Of a stretch of DNA of 64,000 bases, positions 14,201 to 29,200 are shown in pieces. A program made the translations under genes and the position numbers. The notes under the pieces were generated by a model. That model saw only the letters and a list, made by a program, of their open reading frames with translations. It was not told the origin of the DNA and ran no database searches. Source of the stretch: Acridotheres tristis (lineage: Eukaryota; Chordata; Aves; Passeriformes; Sturnidae); assembly GCA_037013685.1 (NCBI GenBank), contig CM072905.1, positions 3,483,491-3,547,490 of the forward strand. Reading direction: 5' to 3'. Position 1 is the first letter of the stretch. Each line of letters begins with the position of its first letter.

Positions 14201-17200
14201 GAAATCCCTTGATCTTTTCAGAGGGGTTGTATTATGACTCATCCCTTACTTGTGCTCTCACAGGTGGATGCTGTAGGATGCCAGTATAAAATATTTTATG
14301 AATGTGATGTTCTATACTTTGAATTTCCTAACTGTGTTTTTTCCTAAGTATAGTGTCAGAAACTACCATTCTGGATTCTGGATTTACAGATCATTTCAGA
14401 TTTAGTAGTAAATTACAGGTTACAGAAATAGTAAATATAATGAGAATAAACCTTGTTGTCAGATTGGAGTTTTAAGGAGATCTCAATGCTTTCTTGAAGA
14501 AGTTGTCATGAGAACTAAGGGGATGAAGAAAGGGAAGGAAACAAGAAAGGAATATTGATATTAAGCTGGGTGCATATGAGCAATGTGATTTATTTATTCA
14601 CACTCAGGTATTGACATTTCATAGTGCTCTGCAAAAAGCAGGCTGATACCAATTTTTGTCATTCACCCAGATATTTTAAAATCAATATTTTTAAAATACT
14701 CCTACAGAGAGGAAGATTCAGAAAGTGAGAAGGATAAGAAAATCTGGTACTACAGCACAAAGATCCAGCTGGCAGAGTTGATCGAATGCCTGGACAAGGA
14801 TTACTGGGAAGCTGACCTATGCAAAACCCTGGAGGAGATGCGTGAAGAAGTTCATCGGCACATGGATGTGACAGAAGACCTTACAAACAAAGCAAGGGGC
14901 AGCAACAAATCTTTCCTTTCTGCAGCAAATGGTAGGAATATTTTGTGTAATGGGAATAGATGCTGCACTTTGAATCAAATCTAGTTTATCTTGTATCAGA
15001 AGCAGGATTTATGTCATGTTAGTTGTGCTCCGTGGCTCTGCAGGTGGTTTGTTGTTTCGTGCTGACAACATGCTTTATATTGTAGATGAAATTTTGGACA
15101 TTATCAGAGCAAGAAAAGGAGAAATAGTGGAAGATAAAAACACAGGAGATGAGGAAGCAGAAAAGGCCAAAAGTGATGTTGATAATGACCAGACAGATGC
15201 TGAGAGAGACAAGGAAGAATCTGGAGAGCAGGATAAAATTGAGGAAACACACAGTGAGCAAGATGTGGAAAAAGAGAAAACAGAAGGTAAAAAAACTGAC
15301 TGTGCTTTAACAGCTCCATTTAAGTGAAGTGAACTCCACATTTCTTTAGGTGTTAATGTGGTACTTTTTTGTATGATTCTCCAAGGTATTTCTGTAATAG
15401 GTGATACTTGTCACTTCCTTTGTGCTTGTATGTTGGAGTTGTTCTTATTAAGTAATTTCACCCATTTTCCTACTTCTATACAGCTGGCTCCTAGATACCC
15501 TGCCTTGAGGTACAGGTGATACAGGTTGTGATCAACATGTTTGTAGTAAGCCACATTACATAATTTTTAACTTTCTCCTACTCACAATTGGTTTGTTCTT
15601 TGATTCTGAGACAATACCATCTCCTAGCAAAAAATAAAGGGAAGGAAAAAGCTCTCTATTTTTCAGCATTATCAAACAAACAAACCTGCTGAAGTTGCTT
15701 TCTATGGATGATGCCAAATGACATCTTAAGGCATAATAAAGAACATCCCTAAAGTTTTGTTGTGCGTTTTACTATAGAGGCAACAGTCGTTGGGGATAAA
15801 AGTAACTCTGTGACCTCAAGCACTGATGACAGCACCACAAATCCTTCTGCAGGAGAGAATAGTTGCTCTGAAGGGAAGGACGCAGTGGGGTGTCAGTCAG
15901 AAACCCTTGATAGCAACAACGTGGCAGAGAAGAAGGTGGCATCAGAGCTCCCTCTGGAACTCTCAGGTACAGAAGGCACTGTTACCAATGCCTCTGTAAT
16001 TTGGGGAATCTGTTTTTCTCTCTGATTTGTCCACTAAAACCATTCCCAGTGTATATCACTCATGCTGTTTGCTTGCAGTGCCATCCTTTACTGCTACGTT
16101 GTCATTATTAACATTTCAAAGTTAATTTTCTTGCAACTAGTTCTTGAAATTTGTGGTCCTCCATGACATTAGCATTTGTTTCCATGCCTTCCAAAGACAA
16201 CTATGGCTAAGCTTTTATTTTCTATTTTCTGTATATTTTATTTTTCCATAGTGATCTGTAATGATTGTTAGCATCCTCAAAGTTTATTTCCAACCTAATT
16301 TGCTGCTGGCTTGCTTATTATTTTAACCTTTCATTTACTGTGTAAATTACTAACAAAGTGTTTTCATTCATGTGAATAAATAATTGCACTGAAATGTCAA
16401 GATTAAAATTGTCATGCTGAAAATTTTAAACAGATTTCAGAATTATAAGCACAAGGGTTATTGTATTTTAACATGTTTTGTTCTGCCATGTCAGTGACTC
16501 AAAGGTAATAATAGACACTATTTAAAACCAGACAAACTTACTTTTGCTTTAGGAATAAGTGGAGTTGATTAGATGTAACATAAACTATGAGTGTACTCTT
16601 CTAGAATTACTTTATATTACATTTAGAATTATATTCTGTTACAGGATTTACTACATAACAAATGTTGTTCTAAACAGCTGATTACTGTTAAAACAATCAG
16701 GATTTTATTCTCAGTTTTATTCTCAGTTCTTAAAAATCTAAACGTGTGTGGTGTGAGCATACTCAGTGTGTTATGTTTTAAAAAGAGGTAGTAAATGTTT
16801 TCTCTCCTACAGAGCTAGTTCTCCATGCACTCGTGGTCTGCAGCTTTTCAACTTATGAAAGTCAGTGCATCCAAACCTTGTAATAAACTTTCTGAACAGG
16901 AGGACAAAGTGAAAGCTAAGATTAATCTGTAATCTGCAAGGCTCATGATGCACTTTTTAAGTACAGAAAATGTCCTCATGTACGAGACAAAGCCCATATA
17001 TTTTAGATACATGACCAAATATTTTTTCCAGTTCTCCTATTTTTTTCTTCCGTTTTAAAGTTAAAATAACTGTGTAGAGGTTTAAAGGAAAAGATAAATA
17101 TCCCATAATTTTGTTGCAGACACCTTTATGGGTTTGTATTTTATTTTAAAGATTCACTTACATATTTATCATTATTTACTATACTTTCACAAATACTTTT

Positions 17201-20200
17201 CTCCTTCCAAAACTTCTATGTGAGCTGTATATTTGCTGGCTCTTTTTTTTTAGGAAAGTGTGTGTGGACAAGGTTTTTCCTCATGTCTAATACACTATAT
17301 TCACAGTGATGTTTGTGTTCTTACTATGAAATTTCAGTTTGAGACTCTCAGAGAGAGGGAGAGATACTGAACCAGGATTGGTGAGGCAGTTATCCCCAAA
17401 AGAGGGGGAAATAGAAGTAAAATGCAGAGGTAGATGAGGATGTCACCATCCTTGTTAAATGCAATTTGGATATTAATCTTTATTAACACAGGTTTGGGTG
17501 CTTCCACTCTCTTCCAAACAGCAGCCCTGGAAACAGGTCCATTTTTCCTCATAGTAAAAAGGGAAATAGATCAAACAGGGTGGTCACCCATTTGTCACAG
17601 TCAGAAATCAAGATGCATTCAGATTAGGTATCCTCTAAGAATTCCAGAATATTTACCTGATCTATCCTTCTGCTAGGAGTGAATATTTCACAAAAAACAG
17701 GTTTTCTTCTGTCATTTTTCTTAACAACATCAGAATCCCTGATGCTTTGGAAGAATTCTAGAAGAAGGCAGATCTTGTAGATTTTAAGCAGCTGAACTGT
17801 CTCCCTTTGGCACCAAGCCCAGAAGACATCTCTGGGTTTGCTGTTTTGAGGGATTGGGGCTTGTTCCTACTGGGGGTGGGGGGAGAGATTTATTTTGAGG
17901 TAGCTGCAATTAAGTGATATTTAGTCAAAAATTCCTACTGGGGCAGCACAACAGGTGAGGTGACAACAAAGTGCAGAGCTGTCAAGTCACAGTAACAAGG
18001 ACAGCTGATGACCAGGAACCCATCTGAAGCCACATCAAGACTCATCAGATCAGGAAGGGGCTGATATTTTAAGTGGGCTGATATTTAGAGCAGTGCCAAT
18101 GAAACAGAAATCTGTGAGACTCCTGAGAATTAAGTTGCTGAGGAAGAGACAATCCAAGACTCAATGGAAAACAAGGGAAACTGAAAGGTGTGTGCTCTGA
18201 GGAGCAGCTAAAGCACAAGAAAATTAAAGGAGAGAAAATCAGGTGCTTCAAGAAGACCAAATGTTATGAATTCTAAATGCAAAACAGTTTCAGGGCTATT
18301 AGTGTGTGCATCTACAGAAAAATTGTCTTGGATGAAATATGAATGTATTTTAAATACAAGTACGAATTTCAGTTCTTCAGAGATGTAGAAGCTGAAATTG
18401 CTTGAAACAGAACAAAAAATACTCTTGTGGATACAGTGCTCTGAAGGGAATTAATCTGTGTTTCCCTCCAGTCCAGCAAAACATGTGCATCTGCCTTTTT
18501 TTGATGAAAACTTTAAAAAGTTGCATTGATCCAATTCAAAAGAAAAAAACTAAAACTGAAGTTGTTCTTTTGTAGAAGAAACTGGTCAGATGATCCCCAG
18601 CAGTGGTTCTGCTGCACCTCCACAGGCAGATGTTGAGAACAGCAGTGGCAGCGAGCTGGGCTCTGGGCACAGTGACTCCATTAAGACTCTTGATGATGCT
18701 GAAAATGCAGAGAGGGGATCCCAGGCTTCAGAGGATATAGGTAATAACATTAATGATGATGATAATTATAATAATAATAAGGATGATAAGGAAAATGACA
18801 TCTCCAACTTTCATTTTTTCACTCAACTTTCTATTCTTTTTGTAACTTCCATACATCAATAGCAAACTTCCAATTCTTGTTTTAAAAGCCTTTTTTATTC
18901 CTGGGCAGGAGAGAAATCCAATGGTGACAGAAGTGATTCTCCAGGTGCAGGGAAAGGCACACCAGGCTCAACACGGATGCTCACCAGATTGAGAAATCCA
19001 GATAGCAAACTGAGCCAGATGAAAAGCCAGCAGGTTGCTGCTGCAGCAAATGAAGCAAATAAGTTGTATAAAGAAACCAGAGAGGTTTGTGCACATCTTG
19101 GAAAACTCAACTACAGAAAATATTCTGGAAAAATGATAATTTCTTTAAAGAATACTAAATTTTATTGAAAAGTTTAAAAAAGTGATGTTTTCAGGCAATG
19201 GAAGTACTTTTTAAAAAAGGGCAGTAATAATAAATTAGCAAATGGTGAAATTTTAATATCACAGGAAGCTCTTTCCCCCCCTCCTCCTTTGCTCTCTTGG
19301 GTGCTCTCTACAGAGTGATGACAGTGACCCAGTGCACTGGTGTAGTTGTTTTGTGTGACTGGGTTGTTTGTTGTTTTGGTTCTGTTTTTTTTAAGCATCC
19401 CAGTTTATCCAGGAAGGAAATGCCTGGCTGTTGTGACTTTTTTTGCAGTTAATTGTCTGCATATTATTTGGTATGTTAATTTTATTTTTGTTAATTGATT
19501 TTCCATGTAAGTTATCACTTAGTGAATTTATTGACAAACAAATTAGTCCAGTGATGTTATCTATAGCATGTTTTCAAAGTCCAGGGTACTTGTTTGCTAA
19601 GCTGCATGTCTGAATTCTGTGATGTATCAAGGAGGGGTTCACAGAGAGCTTACCTGAGTTTAGTGAAGCTGCTTTCCCAAAGCTCTCTCCCTCCACAGGC
19701 ACAATCAGAGCAGCAAATCAGGTTCCTGTAGGTCTGAGGAGCCTAGATGGTGATATTTTAATGTTGAAGTTGTTCTGGGAATATGCTAACTCTGTAGACA
19801 GGCAGTGATGAAGACATATATTGGTGTATTGGATAAACAGTTATTTGTTTCTCCAGACTGGTGCAGGGTATTTTTATTCTTTTGTAGATAGACATTTGGA
19901 GCCTAAATCATATATAAGTAAATAGAAGGAATTATTTTACAAATTCAATGAAAAGTTTCCAATATTTCTTCCATAAGGTTCTGGTGGTCAACTCTCAAGG
20001 TGAAGTCTCCCGAGTGAACACCAAGAAGGACGTGGTGATTAAAGGAAATATCAACAACTATTTCAAACTGGGCCAGGAGGGGAAGTACCGTGTTTATCAC
20101 AATCAATATGCCACCAATTCCTTTGCTTTGAACAAACACCAGCACAGGGAGGACCACGACAAGAGGCGACACCTCTCACACAAATTCTGCCTGACCCCAG

Positions 20201-23200
20201 CTGGAGAGTTCAAGTGGAATGGGTCTGTGCATGGCTCCAAAGTTCTCACCATATCCACCCTGAGGCTGACCATTATTCAGCTAGAAAACAATATCCCAGC
20301 ATCCTTCCTTCACCCTAATTGGGCTTCCCACAGGTAAATGAATAAATGGAAATACATCTCCTTGTTTTACTTGTGGTTTTGCTAGCAGTGTTAATAAACA
20401 ATAGTCTTTGTTTTTTTTAAATCTGTGATTTCCAAGCACTGTGCTTCACTATAATAAAACTTTGTATGTGTTTATGATGGAGGCTAAAAGGGTTGTGCAT
20501 TTGACTGAAGTATTACTACAGGACTTTTTATCCTGTAATGGTAATGGCAATCCTGTAATGTAAAATGGCAAGCTATCTTAGTGCATATATATGTTTCAAA
20601 TCGTTCTCTTTTTTTCAATTTAGGTCTAACTGGATTAAGGCTGTTCAGATGTGCAGCAAACCCAGAGAATTTGCACTAGCACTGGCTATATTGGAGTGTG
20701 CAATCAAACCAGTTGTCATGCTGCCCATCTGGCGGGAATCCTTGGGGCATACGAGGTAAAATTAATAAATATTAAAATACAGTTGAATATGACAATTTTA
20801 CTTTGTTTTGCAATTGCTAGTTCCTCTAAGCATGTAAGAATTATGTTTCAATTAAGATAAGACATTCAGTACTTGAAGTGTATTTTCTCAAACAGAAATA
20901 CTGAAAAATCATGACAATATTTTTCTAGTGTCACTGCTCCTGCGTTTGATTTATCTGAGCCACAGTCTCAAAACTGCTAAAACTCTGGGAGAGTAGAAGA
21001 GCAAATTGCAACACTCTCAGTTCACTGGAGTCTGGGTTTTGTCTCTCATTTTGTCATAGGAGCAGAAAATAGATGTGTCTGGTGTTAGACACAATTGCAT
21101 GCAGCTGTGTTTGCCTCACTGAAATAGCAAAAAAAGTGATGTTCCTGTTACAAGTAATACCTAAAACCTGATAGTGAGCATTCCTCTTGAGCTCAGATAT
21201 TTAAATTTATTCGAGGGGTATTATGTGCTGTTGACTTCTTATATTTGCTTGCAAGATCCTGTATTTAAATGTGCTTAAATCTGTATGGATTAGATTACGC
21301 AGAATGACAGCAATAGAAAGAGAAGAAAAGGAGAAAGTGAAAAAAAAAGAGAGAAAACAAGAAGAAGAAGAAACAATGCAGCAAGCTACATGGGTGAAAT
21401 ACACATTTCCTGTCAAACACCAGGTGAGGGTTTCTTTTATGGGTTGAACAAAGAAAATGCAGGAATTATTGATTTCTAACTCTTTTCTGTTTAAACTTAG
21501 AGTGTTCATGTCCTTGTGTTACTCCAATATGGAAGTAGGAGCCATGGCCATGTATTCAAGCACATTATCTTCACCTGAACTGAGCCTGATCTGTGTCATG
21601 CTCTTATTGACACTGCCTGAGTGACAGATACTGGTCTGCAAATGCAGCCTTTCCTAATGGAAGGTTCTAGGGAGTGATTGGAATCTTGTCTGTGTGTCTG
21701 TCCCTGTCCCACTGCCTCTCCCCAAAAAATCCTGCCTTTGGAAGGTTGTGTAATATAATGGGAACTACTGTAGAAACCTCTTCATGTTCTCCTACAATAG
21801 AATATTAACTACTTTTGTTGGAGTAGTTCTTTCCTCTACACTTGTAACAAGCATACAGGTTGAATCAAAAACTTGTATCATCTTTCAGCTTTTAGGTAAA
21901 CAGATTCTCACAATTACATTAAATAAATGAGGCTTTTAGATGTTACTAGGATAGATCAATTTAATTATCAGCAGATATATCTTCAATTTTAGTACGTTAT
22001 TTCACAAATATACTTCAACTTGCTTGGAAAAGTGTGTAAAAACGGGTTTTTTAAAAATGATCTTTGAGTTTTTAAATGTAAACATTAATAATGCAGCATA
22101 TAGAATCATTAATACTACTTTTGAAAAATGATTTACAGGTTTGGAAACAAAAAGGAGAGGAATATAGAGTAACAGGATACGGTGGCTGGAGCTGGATTAG
22201 TAAAACCCATGTCCACAGGTTTATGCCCAAACTGCCAGGAAATACTAATGCAAATTACAGAAAATTGTTATCAAGTAAGTGTCTGCATTGCTTGCATTTT
22301 TTTCAAATTGCAGGTAATTTGTGTGTGATATTTCTTGAGGAGAATTTAGGAATTTAGAACTTAGCAAAGCTTTTGTGGATATCTGGTAGTCTTGGTCAGT
22401 GTAATCTGTTCAATTGTCACAGACATTTTGTAGCTACATTAAATTGTTTCAATTATGTTGTGTGTAATGCTTGTGCATCTTTGTGTAGCCTTGTTTAAAT
22501 TAAAGGTAGATAAAAGTTATGTAGAGCATCAAAACCAAAAAAATAATACCTTAAATATTGAGAGGGCGTATATATTTATTCAGTAGAGCACTGTTTAATC
22601 TATGGTGTTACCACTGGATACTTAATTCTCTTTCTGAATTTCACTAACGATGTGCAAATTATTTGAGAGGTAAACTAACATACATTCAAAAGTGGCAGAG
22701 TGCAAAAAATACTCTGGATAATTGAAATAATTTAATTTGTTAATAGCAAAGAGTGAAGATGAAAAATGCACCTTGGATAAACGAAAAGGTCCAACTAAGG
22801 TAAAAACAGAGAAAGACAGAGGAAAGGATTCTCGAGATCTGCAAGCAAAAGACAAAGCAGATGTTTCAGAAACCTTGGAGAAAGTACAAGTAAAAGAAGA
22901 AAAGTTGCATGAGGACAAATTAGAAGTTGACACAATTTCTGAAAACTCAGATCATGCAAAAGACACAGGTGATAATCTTTTGTTATTGTGAAACTCATAT
23001 GATGAGTAAAAGCATAGAACCTCAGAAATAACTAGTGAAAAACTGTGTAACAGATTTTGTCAAGATATCTAAAGTGTCTTAAATGATTGCCTGTTATCCA
23101 TTGTAGTAGTGTCTGAAGCTTTTGTTCCTTTTTACATTGAAATTTATTAATATGCTAAAAGGTCCATTTATTTCTTAGTACTTAATGTAAAAATATAATT

Positions 23201-26200
23201 TGTATTCATTGTTGAGGAGCTCACTGACTCAGTTACTTCTTCTTCACAGTGGAAAAAGACATCGATGGTGAAAATGATAAAGTCATCAAAGAAGAACCTA
23301 TGGATGTGGATGATGTGAAAATGGAATCCTCCACAAAAGATGAGGAAAGTCATTGTAAACGGGATATAATCAATGTCAGTGAGGGATTTCATTTAAGGAC
23401 TTGCTACAAAAGGAAAGTAAAATCATCAAAATTAGACGGACTCCTGGAGCGGCGAATCAAACAGTTCACACTGGAAGAAAAGCAACGTCTAGAAAAGATG
23501 AAGCTGGAGGCTGGTGCTAAAGCTGGGGGCATTCGATCTGTGAGCCCCCAGAAAAACACAGATGAGCTACAAACGAGGAAGGGAAAAGAAGGAAGCCACT
23601 TTGACTCTTCTTCCCAAGATCAAAGCTACATTTCAGGCAAGACCCAAGCTGAAGACACAGAACAAGACTGTTTGCCCATCAGCAGTGTCTCCTGTACCAA
23701 AACTGGGGATGAAGATGAACCTTCTTTGACTTTGTCAAACAAGGTCTCAAAAGAGGGGCAGCTGCTGGGTGAAGACTCCTCTCAGTCATCTGAAGGAGAC
23801 AGCTCTATTCAGAATGATGGCAGAGAAAACAACCCTGAAGCTTCGACTGCTGCTCAGTGTCAAGGACAAGAGGCTCTTGGAGAGTCTGAGAGCTCTGTAG
23901 TGGATGGTTTGAAACAAACCAGTGCAGATGGCAGAATCAAATGGGATGTTTCAGAAACAAATGAAAAACCCTTGAAACAAAAGCTACCTATTACCAGAGT
24001 GTCTCAGAGAGAACTTGAAAACTTAGGGCCAGTGGTACCTGAAAGCAGCTGCAGAAGAGATGCTGTGGCCACTCTAGAAAAACCAGACTCAGAAGAGAAT
24101 TCTGAAAAACAAAGCAAAGATTCACAAAACAATTGTGGGACAAAAAGCCATATGGAAACTATGTCCTCTCAAGAAAGTGAAATGGAGGAAGAAATTGCTC
24201 CTGTAAAGACTGAAAGTAAATCTGAAAAGGTGATATTTCACCAAAAATCAGCTAATAAAGATCTAGAATCACTTAAAACAGGGCTGATTACTGAAAGAGA
24301 CCTTGAAAGTCAAACTGTGGACCATATGGATGGGGAAGATGATAATGAGGATTTACTGAGCTCTAAACTAACAGAGGCCAATGGTCAAAAGAAAGGTCAG
24401 GAACTGAAAGTGGAGACAGGTACCGTGAACAAATATCTCGATCAGACAAATGTAAATACTGTTACTGACAAAAAGAATAATAAAGATGAAGAAACTGAGA
24501 CAGAAAAAGAAAAATCATCATTTCAAATGAATGGAAAAGACAATGACATTAAAGCATTATCAAATGATGACTGCTTAGTGAAAAATACCTGTGAAGCTAA
24601 GGCAGGGGGTGATATCGAAACAAAAGTTAATAATGTTAATAAACCCTTTCCAGAGTATGAAATAAAACCATTGACTTTTAAGGAATCTTCAGTAAAACCA
24701 TTCATGAATGGTGACATCATGGGAGAGGACACAAAGGATAAAAATAAAGTGGACTCAAAGTCACGTCTGCAGAGTTCACCTGAGTCTGGAGAGAGTCTTC
24801 AGCCACCAGATGAAGTTCCCAAGTATGTGCAGAAAACTGAAGAAAATCAGCTTTCTCCTGAGAGATCTGCCAGTGTTGGCTCTGCTTCCCCACCAACACA
24901 GCCTGTCTGTAAAGAAAATAACCTGAACAATGAGACAGAATCTATGGAAACTGAAGCAATTGAGGAGAAGAAAGTTGCTCCTTCACCTGTAACCTCATGT
25001 GAGGAATCCAGCTTGAGCAGTCACTTTGCTGACCAGAATGGGGAACAGACATATAAAATGGAAAATATTAATGGAGAAAGTAAAATAAAAACTGTTATTA
25101 CTGAAGTGACTACCACAACCTCAACTGTGTCCACTGAGTCCAAAACAGTGTTCAAGGTCGCAGAGACTGGAGCTGCCAGCAGTGAGAAAACCACAGTTGT
25201 TTCCTCTACAGAAAACTGTGCCATCTCCACTGTCACCACCACCACCACTGTGACCAAGCTCAGCACTCCAGCCACAGACAGTCACTCTGATGTCATCTCA
25301 GTCCAGGAGCACAGTAAAACAGTGGTTACAACAACAGTCACCGATTCACTGACCACCCCAGAAGGCACATTGGTGACTTCCATGACTGTCAGCAAAGAAT
25401 ATTCCACAAAAGACAAAGTGAAGTTAATGAAATTCACAAGACCCAAAAAAACTCGTTCTGGAACTGCCTTGCCATCTTATAGGAAATTTGTCACCAAAAG
25501 CAGTAAAAAAAGCATATTTGTTTTACCCAATGATGACTTAAAAAAGCTGGCCAGGAGAGGAGGAATCAGAGAGGTTCCTTATTTCAATTACAATGCAAAG
25601 CCTGCCTTGGATATCTGGCCATATCCATCCCCAAGACCAACTTTTGGGATCACTTGGAGGTACGTACTTTATATTTTTGAGAAAAAGTCTAGGATGTAAT
25701 GAAATTAATTGATTCTTAAAACACGATGTTTTTTCCCAAATATGCAAATTTTGCTATTTATTATTCAGTTTGCTGTATTGTTCAGTAAAAGTAGGATGGA
25801 AAATCTTTGTCCTGTTGGTTTAACTGGGTATTTTAAAATTATTTTAAAGTATAATTTATATTCTGTCATTAGGTACCGACTCCAAACAGTCAAATCATTG
25901 GCTGGAGTGAGCCTGATGTTGAGGTTATTGTGGGCATGTCTCAAGTGGGATGATATGGCAGCAAAAGCTCCACCTGGGGGAGGAACCACAAGGACAGGTA
26001 TTGTAATTTTAAATTTCTAGTTTTCTTTGCAAAAGCTTTTGATGTAAATTCTGAGCATTACACTCCCTCAAAACATTTCTCTGAAGGCTCGCTGGCAGCT
26101 GTGGCATTTGAATTTTGTTTGCTGTTTCTTTGGCCTTGAGTATATTGGGTTGATTGGAGATTTAGCTTTATTTGTTTCTGTTATTAACGTGCTGGGACTA

Positions 26201-29200
26201 ATTTGTTGCAGAAACAACTGAAACTGAAATTACAACAACAGAAATAATCAAGCGGAGAGATGTTGGTCCGTATGGGATCCGGTCAGAGTACTGTATAAGA
26301 AAAATCATTTGTCCCATTGGTGTACCAGAGGCTCCAAAAGGTTGGTTGGTTGGTTTGCTTAGATATTTTCCCCCTCTTACCCCCCTGTAATTTAGAGAAT
26401 TTGAGGTAACTGGATCTTTATGCTAATTCAGCCCATCAAGGGAGCAAATGCAGCTTGCCATGAACTATTAATTTACCTAGGGAAACAAATGCTGTATTTA
26501 ACAAATGGACATGATTTACCTGAAGCTGAAAGGCCTCCCTGTTTATAAAATGGAGCTGAAAACATCATAAATCTTGGTTTACACTTCAATATCGTTTTAC
26601 AGTATAGCTTAATATGTGTGCTTTGTCTGTTCTCTAAAGAAACTCCAACACCCCAGAGGAAGGGACTGCGATCAAGTGCCCTCAGGCCAAAAAGGCCAGA
26701 AACACCCAAGCAAACAGGCCCTGTTATAATGGAAACTTGGGTAGCAGAGGAGGAGTTGGAACTGTGGGAGATCAGGGCATTTGCTGAAAGGTAAAGTCAG
26801 ATTTAAAGAAAGCAGTCTTCATTTGTGTGATTGTTAAATAAAAGTTCCCCTAGAGAGCACCAACCTGGTCACTGTGATCACTAGAAACATATCTATTGTA
26901 TTTTATTTTTACTGGGCCTTTTGATACTGATAGTCAAACTTAAAGTTACAAAGCTGAACTATTTGCTGGTACCAAAACTAAGGTATGCAGATATTTCAGA
27001 TTTGTTAGAACTAATATTATGTTAATTTTTCCATGCTTATGAACTAACCACTGTTAAATGCTAGAAGGTTATTAGTGTAATGCATGGAAAGACTGTAGGC
27101 TGCTTTTAGCATTACTTTGTGCAGTATTTGTTAAATACTTCTCTATTGACTGTGTACGAGTAAATTGAGCCTGAGAATACTCAAGTTATAAGATGCATAT
27201 TTTCAGTATCATGTGCTTACAGCTGGAACAACATTTTTGTGTCTCTTGGAAAGAATAATTTTAAATGTATGTTATTAGATGGGTTCCTTGCAGTCTCAGA
27301 TGTAATTATAAATTCCAGTCTTGATTAATAGTTTCCTGGAAGGTGTTGCAGTAGGGTAGCATCAGAATATTTCAGGGATGTTGCATGCAACTTTAGTAGT
27401 TTATTTTGAAATATTTTTAAAGTCATGACCAGTTTTTCAGTGATCTGTCTCTATGGTTGCTCTTACGAGGGCAGTTAAACTGGATAAAATAAAATGCAGT
27501 TTGATGGTTGGATTTTATGTGGTGCTATAACTTACTTTTGGTTGTGTCTTTGGCAGGGTGGAGAAGGAAAAGGCACAGGCAGTTGAACAACAGGCTAAGG
27601 TTAGTGAACAGAAGAAGGCAGAGGAGTTCAAGGCCCAATTGGAGGCTCAGCTAAAACACCAACGTTTGGCTGCCCAGCAGGTGGGGAGCTGTTGGTCATC
27701 CCAGCAGTCAGCAACTGCACTGCTCAGCACATGCATCACAGCCTGGGAAATGAAGTTATCCCTTGCTTACACCATTTCTTAAACTGCAGATTAAGCCATC
27801 AAACAATGCTGCTGCCAGTGTATACATTTGTTATTTTGAAACAGGGTTTAAGCAAAGGTTTGTTCTGGATTGCCTGGTTTTTTCCCCCCCACATCATTTA
27901 TGGCACTTTAGAAAGGTTTAGTTTGTTTCCATTTTAAAGAAGGCTGGGAAGCACCCATGTCCAGGTAAGGTTCTCAGTGTTCTGTGTGTGGTGGAAAGCT
28001 GCCTTGGAATACAACTGATTTGGGAATACAGCTGCATTTCATGCTTCACTCAAATTGAATATTTTTATTTTATCTGAGTTAAGCCCATTGATAATTTTAT
28101 TTAAATATATGTAGATATGTATATGTATTTATGTTTAAATGTATGCAATTAAAATTAGGAAACCCCATGTCATGTTGGTATTTCACATACATTATTAAGA
28201 ACTGTGCTTTTTCTTAATTTATTCCTTTTTCATTACATCTTCCCTGACAAAAACCCATTAGTAGTGAACGAGTGCTTCTGATTTGTGGGCATTACTGCAA
28301 TATAGTGCTGAAATTTAAATTAGATAAATACAGAGATAATTCCAGTAACATGGGAAAAAATGTTAGATTAGTTGACATTTTAGAAGAGCCTGCTGATACA
28401 TCCTTTCACTAAGGGGCTCTCTAGATTAAATATGCTTTTTCAACAGTTACAGCACAGAAGGTCACTGGGTAAGGTAAGGGATTTTGAACCTAATTTTTTT
28501 AAGCAGGCTGCAAACTGGATTTACATTTAAAAGACTATTTTTTTAAACTGCATTCTCAGTGATGAAACAGAATGATACAGTCTGTTTTTTTTCTGTAACT
28601 GGCAGGATTTCAGTGCAGGAAGCTCTAAATTTAGGAATACTAATAGTAAACTCTGTGTTGATGATGATGTACCAATTACTGACATAGATGCATGCACATA
28701 GTCGAAGCCAAATATAAATGGATATTTTTTGAAGTTTTTAAGTCTTTCTGATTAATCTGAGACAAATTAAGATACTGGGTGGGTTTTTTTTAAAGTAAAA
28801 TGTGCAGTGAAATTAACTTAAGCAAAGGATTTTAAAGTTGCTATAAAGGAAAATTTCTGGCTGCTTATCCTAAGCAGATTTGTAATTCTGGAGGTCAAGG
28901 AGCCTATTTTTCAATCCTCTACAATTTGAACTAAAATCCTACCACAGGCCTTTATCTCTCAATACTGGGTAGAGACAACATTTTTGGTGTAAAATCTGAA
29001 AATACTAATTGTCTCTTTATTCCATGTTTTTTTTTTCGAAATAGAAACGGCTGGAACAGCAGAAGCAGATCCCTGCAGGAGGTGTGGTCCCTGCAGCCAC
29101 CACAGCCAGCAGCACTGCAACCACAGTGTCCACACCACAGAAAGTCGTGGTGGGCCCTCTGACAGGCCCTGTCCCCACAGGAACCAAAGTAGTGCTCACC

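Noticed and set aside
13843..14212. Two overlapping 85-97-codon frames in a BPTF intron
   Set aside because: Slight GC and CTG enrichment only; no splice sites joining BPTF frame, no conserved motif.
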